From positions 62,001 to 126,000 of the forward strand of contig CAMUJF010000001.1 in NCBI GenBank assembly GCA_947089135.1: a stretch of 64,000 nucleotides of DNA. The letters are read 5' to 3'. The notes under the pieces are model-generated. The model did no database searches, had not been told where the DNA came from, and was given only the letters and a program-made list of their open reading frames with translations. A program made the position numbers and the translations under genes. The stretch is from an uncultured Clostridia bacterium. GTDB lineage: Bacteria; Bacillota; Clostridia; Oscillospirales; Ruminococcaceae. Below, piece after piece: positions 48,187 through 56,143 of the stretch (its first letter is position 1; each line of letters opens with the position of its first letter).

Positions 48187-48585
48187 TTACCATATGAACG
48201 CAAGGACTTCTCCGCCGACGTGAAGCTCTCTTGCCTTCTTGTCGGTCATAACGCCCTTGGAAGTGGAAACGATAGCGATACCGAGACCCTTCATTACCTT
48301 GGGCATATCCTCGCAGCTCGAATAAATACGAAGTCCGGGCTTGGAAACTCTTCTCAGACCTGTGATGACCTGGGACTTGTTCTCGCCGTACTTCAGCGTG
48401 ATCCTGATGATTCCCTGCTTTCCGTCGTCGATTATCTGATAGCTCTTGATGTATCCCTCGTCAACAAGGATCTGAGCGATAGACTTTTTCATATTGGAAG
48501 CAGGAACGTCAACAGTCGCGTGCTTTGCGGAATTAGCATTGCGGATTCTCGTCAGTATATCCGCAATTGTATCTGTGATTTGCAT
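48187..48585 (-). CDS. rpsH: 30S ribosomal protein S8
   Basis: 132 residues. MQITDTIADILTRIRNANSA at the start and STSKGVMTDKKARELHVGGE at the end. The start at 48585 follows AAGGAGG. S8 is the classic spc-operon autoregulator in gamma-proteobacteria; the corresponding RNA site was not searched for here. Confidence 0.98.
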   Translation of the reverse strand: MQITDTIADILTRIRNANSAKHATVDVPASNMKKSIAQILVDEGYIKSYQIIDDGKQGIIRITLKYGENKSQVITGLRRVSKPGLRIYSSCEDMPKVMKGLGIAIVSTSKGVMTDKKARELHVGGEVLAFIW

Positions 48586-48687
48586 AACGGTTAACCTCCT
48601 TGAAAAATTCTTTAAAAACAAACATAAGCCTTTTCATCAGAGTCAGGTCAAAGCAGGAAGCGGCCCCTGCCCTATGGCAGCCTTGGG

Positions 48688-48722
48688 TTCTAACCTCCGG
48701 ATTCTGACCTCTAACCTCCAAT
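48688..48722 (-). repeat. Heptanucleotide tract in the rpsN-rpsH gap, opposite orientation
   Basis: On the coding strand it reads GGAGGTTAGAGGTCAGA, then GGAGGTTAGA, right after the rpsN stop. This is the reverse of the other tracts, so the coding strand here carries purine-rich, Shine-Dalgarno-like repeats. Confidence 0.5.
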
Positions 48723-48907
48723 TACCAGCTTGCTTTCTTCACGCCGGGAATCTGACCGTCGTGAGCAAGCTCTCTGAAGCAGATACGGCAAATGCCGAAT
48801 TTTCTCATATAAGCGTGGGGTCTGCCGCAGATCTTGCATCTGTTGTAAGCTCTTGTGCTGTACTTAGGAGTTCTCTGCTGCTTTACCTTCATAGAAGTTT
48901 TAGCCAT
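48722..48907 (-). CDS. rpsZ: 30S ribosomal protein S14, zinc-binding type Z
   Basis: 61 residues. Two CxxC pairs (CKICGRPH and CRICFREL) bind zinc. The type Z S14 is the form found in this operon in many Bacillota; C-terminus DGQIPGVKKASW is standard. No second, zinc-free S14 is present in the window. Confidence 0.97.
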   Translation of the reverse strand: MAKTSMKVKQQRTPKYSTRAYNRCKICGRPHAYMRKFGICRICFRELAHDGQIPGVKKASW

Positions 48908-48925
48908 TTGATTATCCCTCCCTTA

Positions 48926-49468
48926 TTACTTGGCGAACGGAGCGCCCATCAGCTCAAGCAGAGCCTTTGCCTCCTCGTCGGTGTTTGCGGTAGTGATGAT
49001 ATTGATATCCATGCCGCGAACCTTGTCGATCTTATCGTACTCGATCTCGGGGAAAATAAGCTGCTCCTTGATACCTGTGGAGTAGTTTCCTCTTCCGTCG
49101 AAGGAATTTCCGTTGATGCCTCTGAAGTCACGAACACGGGGGAACGCAACGTTGAAGAGCCTGTCAAGGAATTCGTACATTTTTTCGCTTCTGAGCGTTA
49201 CCTTAACGCCGATAGGCATACCCTCGCGGAGCTTGAAGTTCGCGACGGATTTCTTAGCGCGGCATACCACGGGCTTCTGACCTGTGATAGCGGCGAGGTC
49301 GGTCATGATAGCGTCGATGACCTTGGCGTTTTCCTTAGCCTCGCCAGCGCCGACGTTGATAACGACCTTATCGATTTTAGGAATCTGCATAACGCTTTTG
49401 TAGCCGAACTTTTTCATTAAAGCGGGAGCCACTGTGCTGACATAGAGTTCCTTAAGATTAGATGCCAT
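48926..49468 (-). CDS. rplE: 50S ribosomal protein L5
   Basis: 180 residues. Binds 5S rRNA and contacts P-site tRNA. The LREGMPIGVKVTLR loop and the C-terminal VRGMDINIITTANTDEEAKA are typical. 17-nt spacing on either side. Confidence 0.98.
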   Translation of the reverse strand: MASNLKELYVSTVAPALMKKFGYKSVMQIPKIDKVVINVGAGEAKENAKVIDAIMTDLAAITGQKPVVCRAKKSVANFKLREGMPIGVKVTLRSEKMYEFLDRLFNVAFPRVRDFRGINGNSFDGRGNYSTGIKEQLIFPEIEYDKIDKVRGMDINIITTANTDEEAKALLELMGAPFAK

Positions 49469-49486
49469 ATCAATTAACTCCTTTCC

Positions 49487-49810
49487 TTAATAAGCTTTGC
49501 CGCAGTCTGCGTGCTTGCATACTCTTACCTTAGAGCCGTCCGCCTCGATCCTGTGAGCAAGTCTTGTGGGCTTGCCGCACTTGGGGCATACAGCCATTAC
49601 CTTTGACGCGTAGAGGGGAGCCTCGCACTTTACGATGCCGCCCTGCTGACCCATCTGTCTGGGCTTAACGTGCTTTGTAACAATGTTAAGACCCTCGACG
49701 ATAACCTTTCCCTCCTTAGGGGAAACCTCAAGGACCTTGCCCTGCCTGCCCTTGTCCTTGCCGGACAGGATAACAACGTTATCGCCTGTTTTAACATGCA
49801 GTTTATTCAT
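49487..49810 (-). CDS. rplX: 50S ribosomal protein L24
   Basis: 107 residues with a KOW motif (HVKTGDNVVILSGKDKGRQG). The C-terminal half has four Cys as two CxxC pairs-like (CPKCGKPTRLAH and CKHADCGKAY), seen in many Bacillota L24. Initiator of 50S assembly. Confidence 0.97.
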   Translation of the reverse strand: MNKLHVKTGDNVVILSGKDKGRQGKVLEVSPKEGKVIVEGLNIVTKHVKPRQMGQQGGIVKCEAPLYASKVMAVCPKCGKPTRLAHRIEADGSKVRVCKHADCGKAY

Positions 49811-49824
49811 TTCGCGACGCCTCC

Positions 49825-50193
49825 TTACAGAACCTCGGGAGCAAGGGACAGGATCTTCATATAGTCCTTGTCTCTCAGCTCACGGGCAACAGGTCCGAAA
49901 ATACGGGTACCTCTGGGGTTTTTGTCTTCCTTGATAATAACGGCAGCGTTCTCGTCGAAGCGGATATAGGTACCGTCCTCGCGGCGGAGACCCTTTGCGG
50001 AACGAACGATAACTGCCTTGACAACGTCGCCTTTTTTAACAACGCCGCCTGGTGTTGCTTTCTTGACGGAAGCAACCACAACATCGCCGATGTTAGCGTA
50101 TCTTCTGCGGGTGCCGCCCAGAACTCTGATACACATAAGCTCCTTTGCGCCCGTGTTGTCGGCGACTTTCAGATAAGTCTGCATCTGAATCAT
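49825..50193 (-). CDS. rplN: 50S ribosomal protein L14
   Basis: 122 residues (MIQMQTYLKVADNTGAKELM at the start; RIFGPVARELRDKDYMKILS near the end). Sits on the 50S interface. The ribosome site GGGAGGAG is directly preceded by a heptad tract, in a 167-nt gap after rpsQ. Confidence 0.98.
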   Translation of the reverse strand: MIQMQTYLKVADNTGAKELMCIRVLGGTRRRYANIGDVVVASVKKATPGGVVKKGDVVKAVIVRSAKGLRREDGTYIRFDENAAVIIKEDKNPRGTRIFGPVARELRDKDYMKILSLAPEVL

Positions 50194-50211
50194 AGCTTTA
50201 TTCTCCTCCCT

Positions 50212-50245
50212 ATTAGAGGTAAGAGATAAGAGGTAAGGGGTAAGA
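50212..50245 (-). repeat. Heptanucleotide tract upstream of the rplN ribosome site
   Basis: Coding strand CTTACCCCTTACCTCTTATC and on, four heptamers ending next to GGGAGGAG. CCTC units can pair with the GAGG of the adjacent Shine-Dalgarno. Confidence 0.6.
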
Positions 50246-50360
50246 AAATGCACCCCGCCTCATAAACTCCGACCTTTAAATAATCTTTTAGCCGTGCATC
50301 AACGCAGCCGTGCGTATCATACAAAGTCCGCACCGCCGCATTTGCACCGCCCAAACTGCT

Positions 50361-50618
50361 TTACTTAGCCTGCTCGATGACCTTAACGAGACGCCATCTC
50401 TTGTCCTTGGAAATAGGACGTGTCTCCATTATCTCAACGCGGTCGCCGATATTGCAGGTATTGTTTTCGTCGTGAGCCTTAAGCTTGATCGTTCTCTTGA
50501 TGATCTTCTTGTACAGAGGGTGCTGTACGTTATCAACAATAGCAACAACAATGGTTTTGTCCATCTTATTGGAAACTACCTTGCCAACTCTGGTTTTTCT
50601 GAGATTTCTTTCAGCCAT
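50361..50618 (-). CDS. rpsQ: 30S ribosomal protein S17
   Basis: 85 residues. The GKVVSNKMDKTIVVAI strand and GDRVEIMETRPISKDKRWRL are the S17 signature. OB fold, primary 16S binder. 19 nt after rpmC. Confidence 0.98.
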   Translation of the reverse strand: MAERNLRKTRVGKVVSNKMDKTIVVAIVDNVQHPLYKKIIKRTIKLKAHDENNTCNIGDRVEIMETRPISKDKRWRLVKVIEQAK

Positions 50619-50637
50619 TTTTGTTTCCCTCCTTCAC

Positions 50638-50835
50638 TTACTGCTCTGAACCGGAACGCTCGCGGAGAATAGTTTTGATTCTCGCGATGTCCTTCTTCAC
50701 AGCCTTGAGACGCGTAGGGTTGTCGAGCTGATTAACAGCGTGCTGAAAGCGAAGGGCAAAAAGCTCCTTCTTCAGGTCGGCAAGCTTATTGTCAAGCTCA
50801 AGAGTAGTCATATCTCTAACTTCCGCAGCCTTCAT
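50638..50835 (-). CDS. rpmC: 50S ribosomal protein L29
   Basis: 65 residues (MKAAEVRDMTTLELDNKLAD at the start, ending KTILRERSGSEQ). Two helices near the tunnel exit. Its ATG overlaps the rplP stop codon by one base (ATAATG), implying coupling. Confidence 0.97.
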   Translation of the reverse strand: MKAAEVRDMTTLELDNKLADLKKELFALRFQHAVNQLDNPTRLKAVKKDIARIKTILRERSGSEQ

Positions 50836-51254
50836 TATTCGCTCGCCTCCTCTTTCTTAACAAACTTACACTTGATGGGAAGCTTGTGCATAGCAAGACG
50901 CATAGCTTCTCTTGCGGTCTCCTCGCTTACACCGGCGATCTCGAACATAACTCTGCCCGGCTTAACGACCGCAACCCAGTATTCGGGAGAACCTTTACCT
51001 GAACCCATTCGGGTCTCGGCAGGTTTTTCGGTGATAGGCTTGTCGGGGAATATCTTGATCCAAACCTGACCGCCTCTCTTGATATAACGTGTCATCGCGA
51101 TACGGGCAGCCTCGATCTGATTGGAAGTGATCCAAGCGGGCTCAAGAGCCTGTAAGCCGAACTCGCCGTTGGAAACCTTGTTTCCGCGGTAAGCCTTACC
51201 CGTAAGACGGCCTCTGTGTACTCTTCTGTACTTAACTCTCTTAGGAAGCAGCAT
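50835..51254 (-). CDS. rplP: 50S ribosomal protein L16
   Basis: 139 residues. Contains YRRVHRGRLTGKAYRGN and RMGSGKGSPEYWVAVVKPGR, the loop close to the A-site tRNA. The start overlaps the rpsC stop by one base. Confidence 0.98.
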   Translation of the reverse strand: MLLPKRVKYRRVHRGRLTGKAYRGNKVSNGEFGLQALEPAWITSNQIEAARIAMTRYIKRGGQVWIKIFPDKPITEKPAETRMGSGKGSPEYWVAVVKPGRVMFEIAGVSEETAREAMRLAMHKLPIKCKFVKKEEASE

Positions 51255-52024
51255 TACTGATTACCTCCTTCTCTATCTCTCCTGGGCGCGCGCTCTCTGC
51301 GGTCGCCGCGGTTTCCGCCGCCGCGTCTGTCATCGTTGTTTCTGCGGGGCTTTCTCTCGGATCTTTCAGCCATGACTCTTGCCTTGGCAACGTCGCCCTT
51401 GAGAACCTCTCCCTTGTAGATCCAAACCTTAACGCCGATCCTGCCGTAGGTTGTGGCAGCCTCTGCGAAGCCGTAGTCGATATCGGCACGGATAGTCTGG
51501 AGTGGGATAGTACCCTCGTGGTAGGACTCGGAACGTGCGATCTCGGCGCCGCCGATACGTCCGCTTACCATTACCTTGATACCCTTGGCTCCCAGCTTCA
51601 TGGATCTGCCGATAGCCTGCTTCATAGCTCTTCTGTAGGAAGCGCGGTTCTCAAGCTGAGCTGCGATGCTCTCGGCAACGAGCTGAGCGTCCATATCGGG
51701 GGACTTGACCTCAACGATATTGATTGAAACGGACTTCTTCATCATCTTTTCGATGTCCAGACGGAGCTTTTCGATATTCTCACCGCCGCGTCCGATAACG
51801 ATACCGGGCTTAGCGCAGTGAACGTGGATTCTTACCTTGTCCGCGAATCTTTCGATCTCAATGCGGGGAACGCCTGCTGCATAAAGGTTTTTCTTGATAT
51901 AGTTACGGACGTTGTAGTCCTCAACCAAGGTATCGCCGAAGGTCGCCTTGTTTGCAAACCAGCGGGAATCCCAATCCTTAATAACGCCTACACGCAGACC
52001 GTGCGGATTAACCTTCTGTCCCAT
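51254..52024 (-). CDS. rpsC: 30S ribosomal protein S3 with an extended Arg/Gly-rich tail
   Basis: 256 residues; a usual bacterial S3 is about 210-235. N-terminal KH domain (VRIHVHCAKPGIVIGRGGEN, with GRGG about 77-80) and S3 C-terminal domain (RADIDYGFAEAATTYGRIGV). After about residue 215 a low-complexity basic tail runs to the end (RNNDDRRGGGNRGDRRERAP). Such tails occur in some Bacillota S3 and may contact mRNA at the entry channel; here it is rather long. Confidence 0.97.
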   Translation of the reverse strand: MGQKVNPHGLRVGVIKDWDSRWFANKATFGDTLVEDYNVRNYIKKNLYAAGVPRIEIERFADKVRIHVHCAKPGIVIGRGGENIEKLRLDIEKMMKKSVSINIVEVKSPDMDAQLVAESIAAQLENRASYRRAMKQAIGRSMKLGAKGIKVMVSGRIGGAEIARSESYHEGTIPLQTIRADIDYGFAEAATTYGRIGVKVWIYKGEVLKGDVAKARVMAERSERKPRRNNDDRRGGGNRGDRRERAPRRDREGGNQ

Positions 52025-52045
52025 TTAGTTTACCTCCTCTTCGGC

Positions 52046-52381
52046 TTATTCTTTTTCCTTGACTGCAAGAGTGACATGGGAAGTTCTCTTGAGTATGCGG
52101 AACGCCCTGCCTTGTGCTCTGGGCATGATTCTCTTCATGATAGGACCGGGGCAAACGAAGCATTCGGAAATGTAGAGGTTGTCTCTGTCCATTCCGAAAT
52201 TGTTCTCGGCGTTTGCTACCGCGGACTTCAGAAGCTTCTCCAGGTATTCACAGGCAGCCTTGGGTGTGTGCTGAAGGATCGCCATAGCGGTCTCGGTGTC
52301 CTTTCCTCTGATGAGGTCGAGAACGATCTGAACCTTTCTCGGCGCGATCCGAGCATTTTTAAGATATGCTCTTGCTTCCAT
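52046..52381 (-). CDS. rplV: 50S ribosomal protein L22
   Basis: 111 residues. Start MEARAYLKNARIAPRKVQIV; the C-terminal PRAQGRAFRILKRTSHVTLA forms the tunnel hairpin. 21 nt before rpsC, 23 nt after rpsS. Confidence 0.98.
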   Translation of the reverse strand: MEARAYLKNARIAPRKVQIVLDLIRGKDTETAMAILQHTPKAACEYLEKLLKSAVANAENNFGMDRDNLYISECFVCPGPIMKRIMPRAQGRAFRILKRTSHVTLAVKEKE

Positions 52382-52404
52382 TTTAAATTCTCCTCTCTGC
52401 CTGA

Positions 52405-52686
52405 TTATTTACCGTTGTTGGAAACTTTGGAGCCTGCATGGCCCTTGTAAGTCCTTGTGGGAGCGAATTCGCCCAGCTTGTGACCTACCATATCCTCCGT
52501 AACGTATACGGGAACGTGCTTTCTGCCGTCGTGAACAGCAAAGGTATGACCAACGAAATCGGGGTAGATAGTTGAAGAACGGCTCCATGTCTTGAGAACC
52601 TTTTTCTCGCCCGCTTCGTTCATAGCAATAACTCTTTTAAGCAGGACCTCCTGGACGTATGGTCCTTTCTTGATGCTTCTGCTCAT
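52405..52686 (-). CDS. rpsS: 30S ribosomal protein S19
   Basis: 93 residues (MSRSIKKGPYVQEVLLKRVI; GHKLGEFAPTRTYKGHAG). At the 30S head near S13. Its ribosome site AAAGGAGG is preceded by a perfect three-unit heptad repeat in a 278-nt gap. Confidence 0.98.
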   Translation of the reverse strand: MSRSIKKGPYVQEVLLKRVIAMNEAGEKKVLKTWSRSSTIYPDFVGHTFAVHDGRKHVPVYVTEDMVGHKLGEFAPTRTYKGHAGSKVSNNGK

Positions 52687-52704
52687 TGTTTTCCTCCTTT
52701 CAGA

Positions 52705-52732
52705 AATTAGAGGTAAGAGGTAAGAGGTAAGA
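52705..52732 (-). repeat. Perfect heptanucleotide tract upstream of the rpsS ribosome site
   Basis: Plus strand TTAGAGGTAAGAGGTAAGAG and on: three consecutive AGGTAAG units. On the coding strand CTTACCT units end 10 nt before AAAGGAGG. This is the least decayed copy of the family. Confidence 0.65.
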
Positions 52733-52881
52733 CCTCTGCCCCTCCTCCTTTTGGCGGAATTTCACAGATGAAATTCTCTTTATGATCTCAATGAGTCGGC
52801 TTGTGCCGATTGTTAAACATTTGTGAAACGCAATATAAGTTACAGGGTAACATAATCACGCAACATTTCGGCATTTTCTCA

Positions 52882-52964
52882 CCCGTCCCCTTGAGGGGGC
52901 TAAGCACAGCTGAATATTTCGATATCCAACTGCGGGGGTGACTTTGCCTGCACGGACTCCGTGC
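52882..52964 (-). repeat. Dispersed element after rplB
   Basis: Coding strand order: hairpin GCACGGAGTCCGTGC directly after the rplB stop, AGTCACCCCCGC, about 35 nt of variable sequence, then AGCCCCCTCAAGGGG. Shares the block order with 53961-54066, 55751-55828 and 9881-9967. Confidence 0.6.
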
Positions 52965-53798
52965 TTACTTGCCGTTACGGCGCTTAACAATAAACTTGTC
53001 TGTACGGTGGTGCTGCTTTCTGGTCTTGTAACCGAGAGCGGGCTTTCCCCAAGGAGTAACAGGTCCGGGACGGCCAACGGGAGACTTACCTTCACCGCCT
53101 CCGTGGGGGTGGTCGCAGGGGTTCATGACAGAACCGCGGACTGTAGGTCTGATACCCAGGTGACGTGTCTTACCTGCCTTACCGAGGCTTACGTTCTCAT
53201 GGTCGATGTTGGAAACCTGACCGATGGAAGCCATACAGTTAGCGGGGATCTTTCTCATCTCGCCCGAGGGAAGTCTTACGAGAACGTACTTCTCTTCCTT
53301 ACCCATAAGCTGAGCCATATTTCCCGCGGAACGCACGAGCTGCGCGCCCTTGCCGGGATAAAGCTCGATGTTGTGAATGAAAGTACCTACGGGGATATCG
53401 CAGAGCGCCAGCGCGTTGCCGGGCTTGATATCCGCGTGGGAGCCGCTTGTAACGGTGTCGCCCACAGCCAAACCGTTTGGAGCGATGATATATCTCTTTT
53501 CGCCGTCCTCGTACTGAACGAGAGCGATGAAAGCGCTTCTGTTGGGGTCGTACTCAAGAGTGAGAACAGTGGCGTTCATACCCTGCTTATCTCTCTTAAA
53601 GTCGATAATTCTGTATTTTCTTCTGTTTCCGCCGCCTCTGTGACGAACGGTGATTCTGCCGTAGCTGTTTCTGCCTGCGGTCTTTTTGAGGGGAGCAAGA
53701 AGGCTCTTCTCAGGCTCGACCTTGGAAAGGCAGCTGTAATCGGTAACAGTCATCTGACGTCTGGAGGGCGTCGTAGGCTTGTATGATTTGATAGCCAT
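52965..53798 (-). CDS. rplB: 50S ribosomal protein L2
   Basis: 277 residues. The C-terminal MNPCDHPHGGGEGKSPVGRP block (the His important for peptidyl transfer) and the N-terminal MAIKSYKPTTPSRRQMTVTD are typical. L2 is needed for subunit association. GGAGATG precedes the start. Gaps of 269 nt before and 278 nt after are unusual for this gene pair. Confidence 0.98.
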   Translation of the reverse strand: MAIKSYKPTTPSRRQMTVTDYSCLSKVEPEKSLLAPLKKTAGRNSYGRITVRHRGGGNRRKYRIIDFKRDKQGMNATVLTLEYDPNRSAFIALVQYEDGEKRYIIAPNGLAVGDTVTSGSHADIKPGNALALCDIPVGTFIHNIELYPGKGAQLVRSAGNMAQLMGKEEKYVLVRLPSGEMRKIPANCMASIGQVSNIDHENVSLGKAGKTRHLGIRPTVRGSVMNPCDHPHGGGEGKSPVGRPGPVTPWGKPALGYKTRKQHHRTDKFIVKRRNGK

Positions 53799-53869
53799 TG
53801 CAGTTCATCTCCTTATTTCAGTTATTTCCGTATGCTTTTCGGGAGCTGCTCTCCCATAGCGCATACCGT

Positions 53870-53904
53870 TTAGATGTAAGAGGTTAGAAGTAAGAAGTAA
53901 GAGA
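53870..53904 (-). repeat. Heptanucleotide tract in the rplW-rplB gap
   Basis: Plus strand TTTAGATGTAAGAGGTTAGA, then AGTAAGAAGTAAGAG. About 75 nt upstream of the rplB start, with a hairpin (GTATGC/GCATAC around GGGAG/CTCCC) between tract and ribosome site. Confidence 0.55.
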
Positions 53905-53960
53905 TCTTCACCTCTGCCTTCCTCGCCGCACGTCGCTTCACCTTAATACCCGCGCGCTGC

Positions 53961-54066
53961 CGCCCGCCTCCTTGAGGGGCTTTAACAAGGCAACAATACG
54001 GAGCATATTAACTTTGGGGTGTGACTGTCTTGCACTTTCAGTGCAAGCGCCCGCGGAGACTCCCTG
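53961..54066 (-). repeat. Dispersed element after rplW
   Basis: Coding strand: GCAGGGAGTCTCCGCGGGCG right after the rplW stop, an extra hairpin CTTGCACTGAAAGTGCAAG, AGTCACACCCCAAAGTTAAT, then AGCCCCTCAAGGAGGCGGG. Confidence 0.6.
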
Positions 54067-54067
54067 C

Positions 54068-54358
54068 TTACATCATGCCGTCGAAGAATTCGATGGTCTT
54101 GGAATCCTCGGTAAGAGTAACGATAGCTTTCTTCCAGTCGGGAGTAAAGCCTCTGTGCATACCCATTCTTCTGGATCTGCCTCTTACGTGCATAGTGTTC
54201 ACCTTGGCTACCTTAACGCCGAAAAGCTCCTCGACAGCCTTAGCGATCTCAATTTTGTTTGCGTCCATAGCAACCTTAAAGGTGTACTTGCTTTCCTGAA
54301 GACCCTCCATGCTCTTTTCGGTAATGATGGGCTTGATAACAATATCCTGTGCTATCAT
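54068..54358 (-). CDS. rplW: 50S ribosomal protein L23
   Basis: 96 residues (MIAQDIVIKPIITEKSMEGL; the RGRSRRMGMHRGFTPDWKKA loop). At the tunnel exit, docking site for trigger factor and SRP. The start overlaps the rplD stop (TAATG). Confidence 0.98.
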   Translation of the reverse strand: MIAQDIVIKPIITEKSMEGLQESKYTFKVAMDANKIEIAKAVEELFGVKVAKVNTMHVRGRSRRMGMHRGFTPDWKKAIVTLTEDSKTIEFFDGMM

Positions 54359-54984
54359 TATGCGTACACCTCCTCGATCTTGGCGACCGCGTCCTTAACA
54401 ACGATGAACTTATCGTAGTTGAGGATGTCGTAAACATTGATAGTGTTTACCAAAGCAGTCTTTACGCCGGGAATGTTAGCCGCGCTCTTAACAACGAAGC
54501 TGTTCACCTCGGGCATAACGATGAGAGCCTTAGCTCCGTCAGGATTAACTGCCTTAAGCATTTCAACAACGGTCTTGGTCTTGTATTCGTTCATTTTGAT
54601 ATCGTCGAGAACAATGATATTGTTGTCGATGACCTTAGTCGAAAGAGCGGACTTCATAGCCAGTCTCTTAAGCTTCTTGTTCACAGTAAAGCGGTAGCTT
54701 CTGGGCTTGGGACCGAGAGCGATTCCTCCGTGCGTCCACTGTGGAGCGCGTGTGGAGCCCTGTCTTGCGTGACCCGTACCCTTCTGTCTCCAGGGCTTTC
54801 TGCCGCCGCCTCTTACCTCAGTGCGGGTAAGTGTAGACTGTGTGCCCTGTCTCTGGTTAGCGAGATAATTCACAACCATTGTGTGCATAGCAGACTCGTT
54901 GGGCTTAATACCGAAAACAGCGTCCGACAGCTCGATATCCGAAACCTCTTTGCCTGTCATATCCAGTACTTTAATATTAGGCAT
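54358..54984 (-). CDS. rplD: 50S ribosomal protein L4
   Basis: 208 residues. The RTEVRGGGRKPWRQKGTGHA loop and the preceding TQSTLTRTEV are the L4 tunnel extension. In gamma-proteobacteria L4 represses the S10 operon through the leader; whether this one does is unknown. 18 nt after rplC. Confidence 0.98.
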   Translation of the reverse strand: MPNIKVLDMTGKEVSDIELSDAVFGIKPNESAMHTMVVNYLANQRQGTQSTLTRTEVRGGGRKPWRQKGTGHARQGSTRAPQWTHGGIALGPKPRSYRFTVNKKLKRLAMKSALSTKVIDNNIIVLDDIKMNEYKTKTVVEMLKAVNPDGAKALIVMPEVNSFVVKSAANIPGVKTALVNTINVYDILNYDKFIVVKDAVAKIEEVYA

Positions 54985-55002
54985 TACTGCTTCCTCCTTC
55001 CA

Positions 55003-55647
55003 TTAAGCCTTTTTCTTTTTTACGCAGTCGCAGATGGTAACAATGCCGTTCTTGGGACCGGGAATTGCGCCTCTGACCGCGATAAGATTGTTTTCCGCGT
55101 CGATCTTGACGATCTGAAGGTTCTGTACCGTAACCTTTTCGCTGCCCATGTGACCGGGAAGCGCCTTGCCCTTATAGATACGGGAAGGGGAAGAGCAGGC
55201 TCCCATAGAGCCGGCGTGTCTGTGTACAGGACCCGAACCGTGGGTCTCCTTGATCCTGGAGTTGTTGTTTCTCTTGACAGTACCCTGGAAACCCTTACCC
55301 TTTGAAGTGCCGGAAACATCAACGATGTCTCCCTCTGCAAAGGTGTCCGCTTTCAGGATAGCGCCTACCTCCATCTCCTCCGCGCCGTCAAGCTTAAACT
55401 CTTTAAGAGTTCTCTTAACAGCAACGTCGGCCTTTGCGAAATGACCTTTGATAGGCTTGTTCGCAAGTTTCTCCCTCATATCGCCGAAGCCGAGCTGAAC
55501 TGCGCTGTAACCGTCGTTCTCAACAGTTTTCTTCTGAACGACAACACAGGGACCCGCTTCAACGACGGTCAGGGGAATGACCTTGTTGGTTGCTTCATCG
55601 AAGATCTGCGTCATGCCGATTTTTCTGCCGATGATTGCCTTTGTCAT
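55003..55647 (-). CDS. rplC: 50S ribosomal protein L3
   Basis: 214 residues. MTKAIIGRKIGMTQIFDEAT at the start and the THGSGPVHRHAGSMGACSSP loop that reaches toward the peptidyl-transferase centre. GGAGG precedes the start. 181-nt gap after rpsJ. Confidence 0.98.
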   Translation of the reverse strand: MTKAIIGRKIGMTQIFDEATNKVIPLTVVEAGPCVVVQKKTVENDGYSAVQLGFGDMREKLANKPIKGHFAKADVAVKRTLKEFKLDGAEEMEVGAILKADTFAEGDIVDVSGTSKGKGFQGTVKRNNNSRIKETHGSGPVHRHAGSMGACSSPSRIYKGKALPGHMGSEKVTVQNLQIVKIDAENNLIAVRGAIPGPKNGIVTICDCVKKKKA

Positions 55648-55750
55648 AGTTTTTCCTCCTTATGGTTATTGGTTGCGTTTCCGCAACATGACCTACCGCG
55701 AAACGTCTTTCGGAAATGATAACGACCCGATGCCTTCCGCACTTTTCAAC

Positions 55751-55828
55751 CACTCCTTTGAGGGCCTTTCTGCTGCACACTCCAATTAACTTTAGGAGAT
55801 GACACAGCCCGCGGAGGCTCTCCGCCCG
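55751..55828 (-). repeat. Dispersed element after rpsJ
   Basis: Coding strand: CGGGCGGAGAGCCTCCGCGG right after the rpsJ stop, then GTCATCTCCTAAAGTTAATT, then GGCCCTCAAAGGAG. Most diverged of the four copies. Confidence 0.5.
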
Positions 55829-56143
55829 CTACTTGATTTCCATTACAACGTCAACGCCGGCAGGAAGCTCAAGACCCTGCAGAGCCTCAACAGACTTGTC
55901 GGACGGTCTGATAACGTCGATAAGCCTCTTGTGGGTTCTCATCTCGAACTGCTCGCGGCTGTCCTTATACTTGTGAACCGCGCGGAGAATTGTGATGATC
56001 TCCTTGTCGGTGGGAAGCGGAATAGGTCCGCTTACTCTTGCGCCGCTTCTTTTAGCAGCGTCCACGATCTTAGCCGCAGCAGCGTCGACTACCGCATGGT
56101 CGTAACCTTTGATCCTGATTCTGATTTTTTCATTGACTGCCAT
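55829..56143 (-). CDS. rpsJ: 30S ribosomal protein S10
   Basis: 104 residues (MAVNEKIRIRIKGYDHAVVD; SGPIPLPTDKEIITILRAVH). Also a component of transcription antitermination with NusB. The start at 56143 has GGAGG 9 nt upstream. First gene of the S10-spc-alpha operon. Confidence 0.98.
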   Translation of the reverse strand: MAVNEKIRIRIKGYDHAVVDAAAAKIVDAAKRSGARVSGPIPLPTDKEIITILRAVHKYKDSREQFEMRTHKRLIDVIRPSDKSVEALQGLELPAGVDVVMEIK

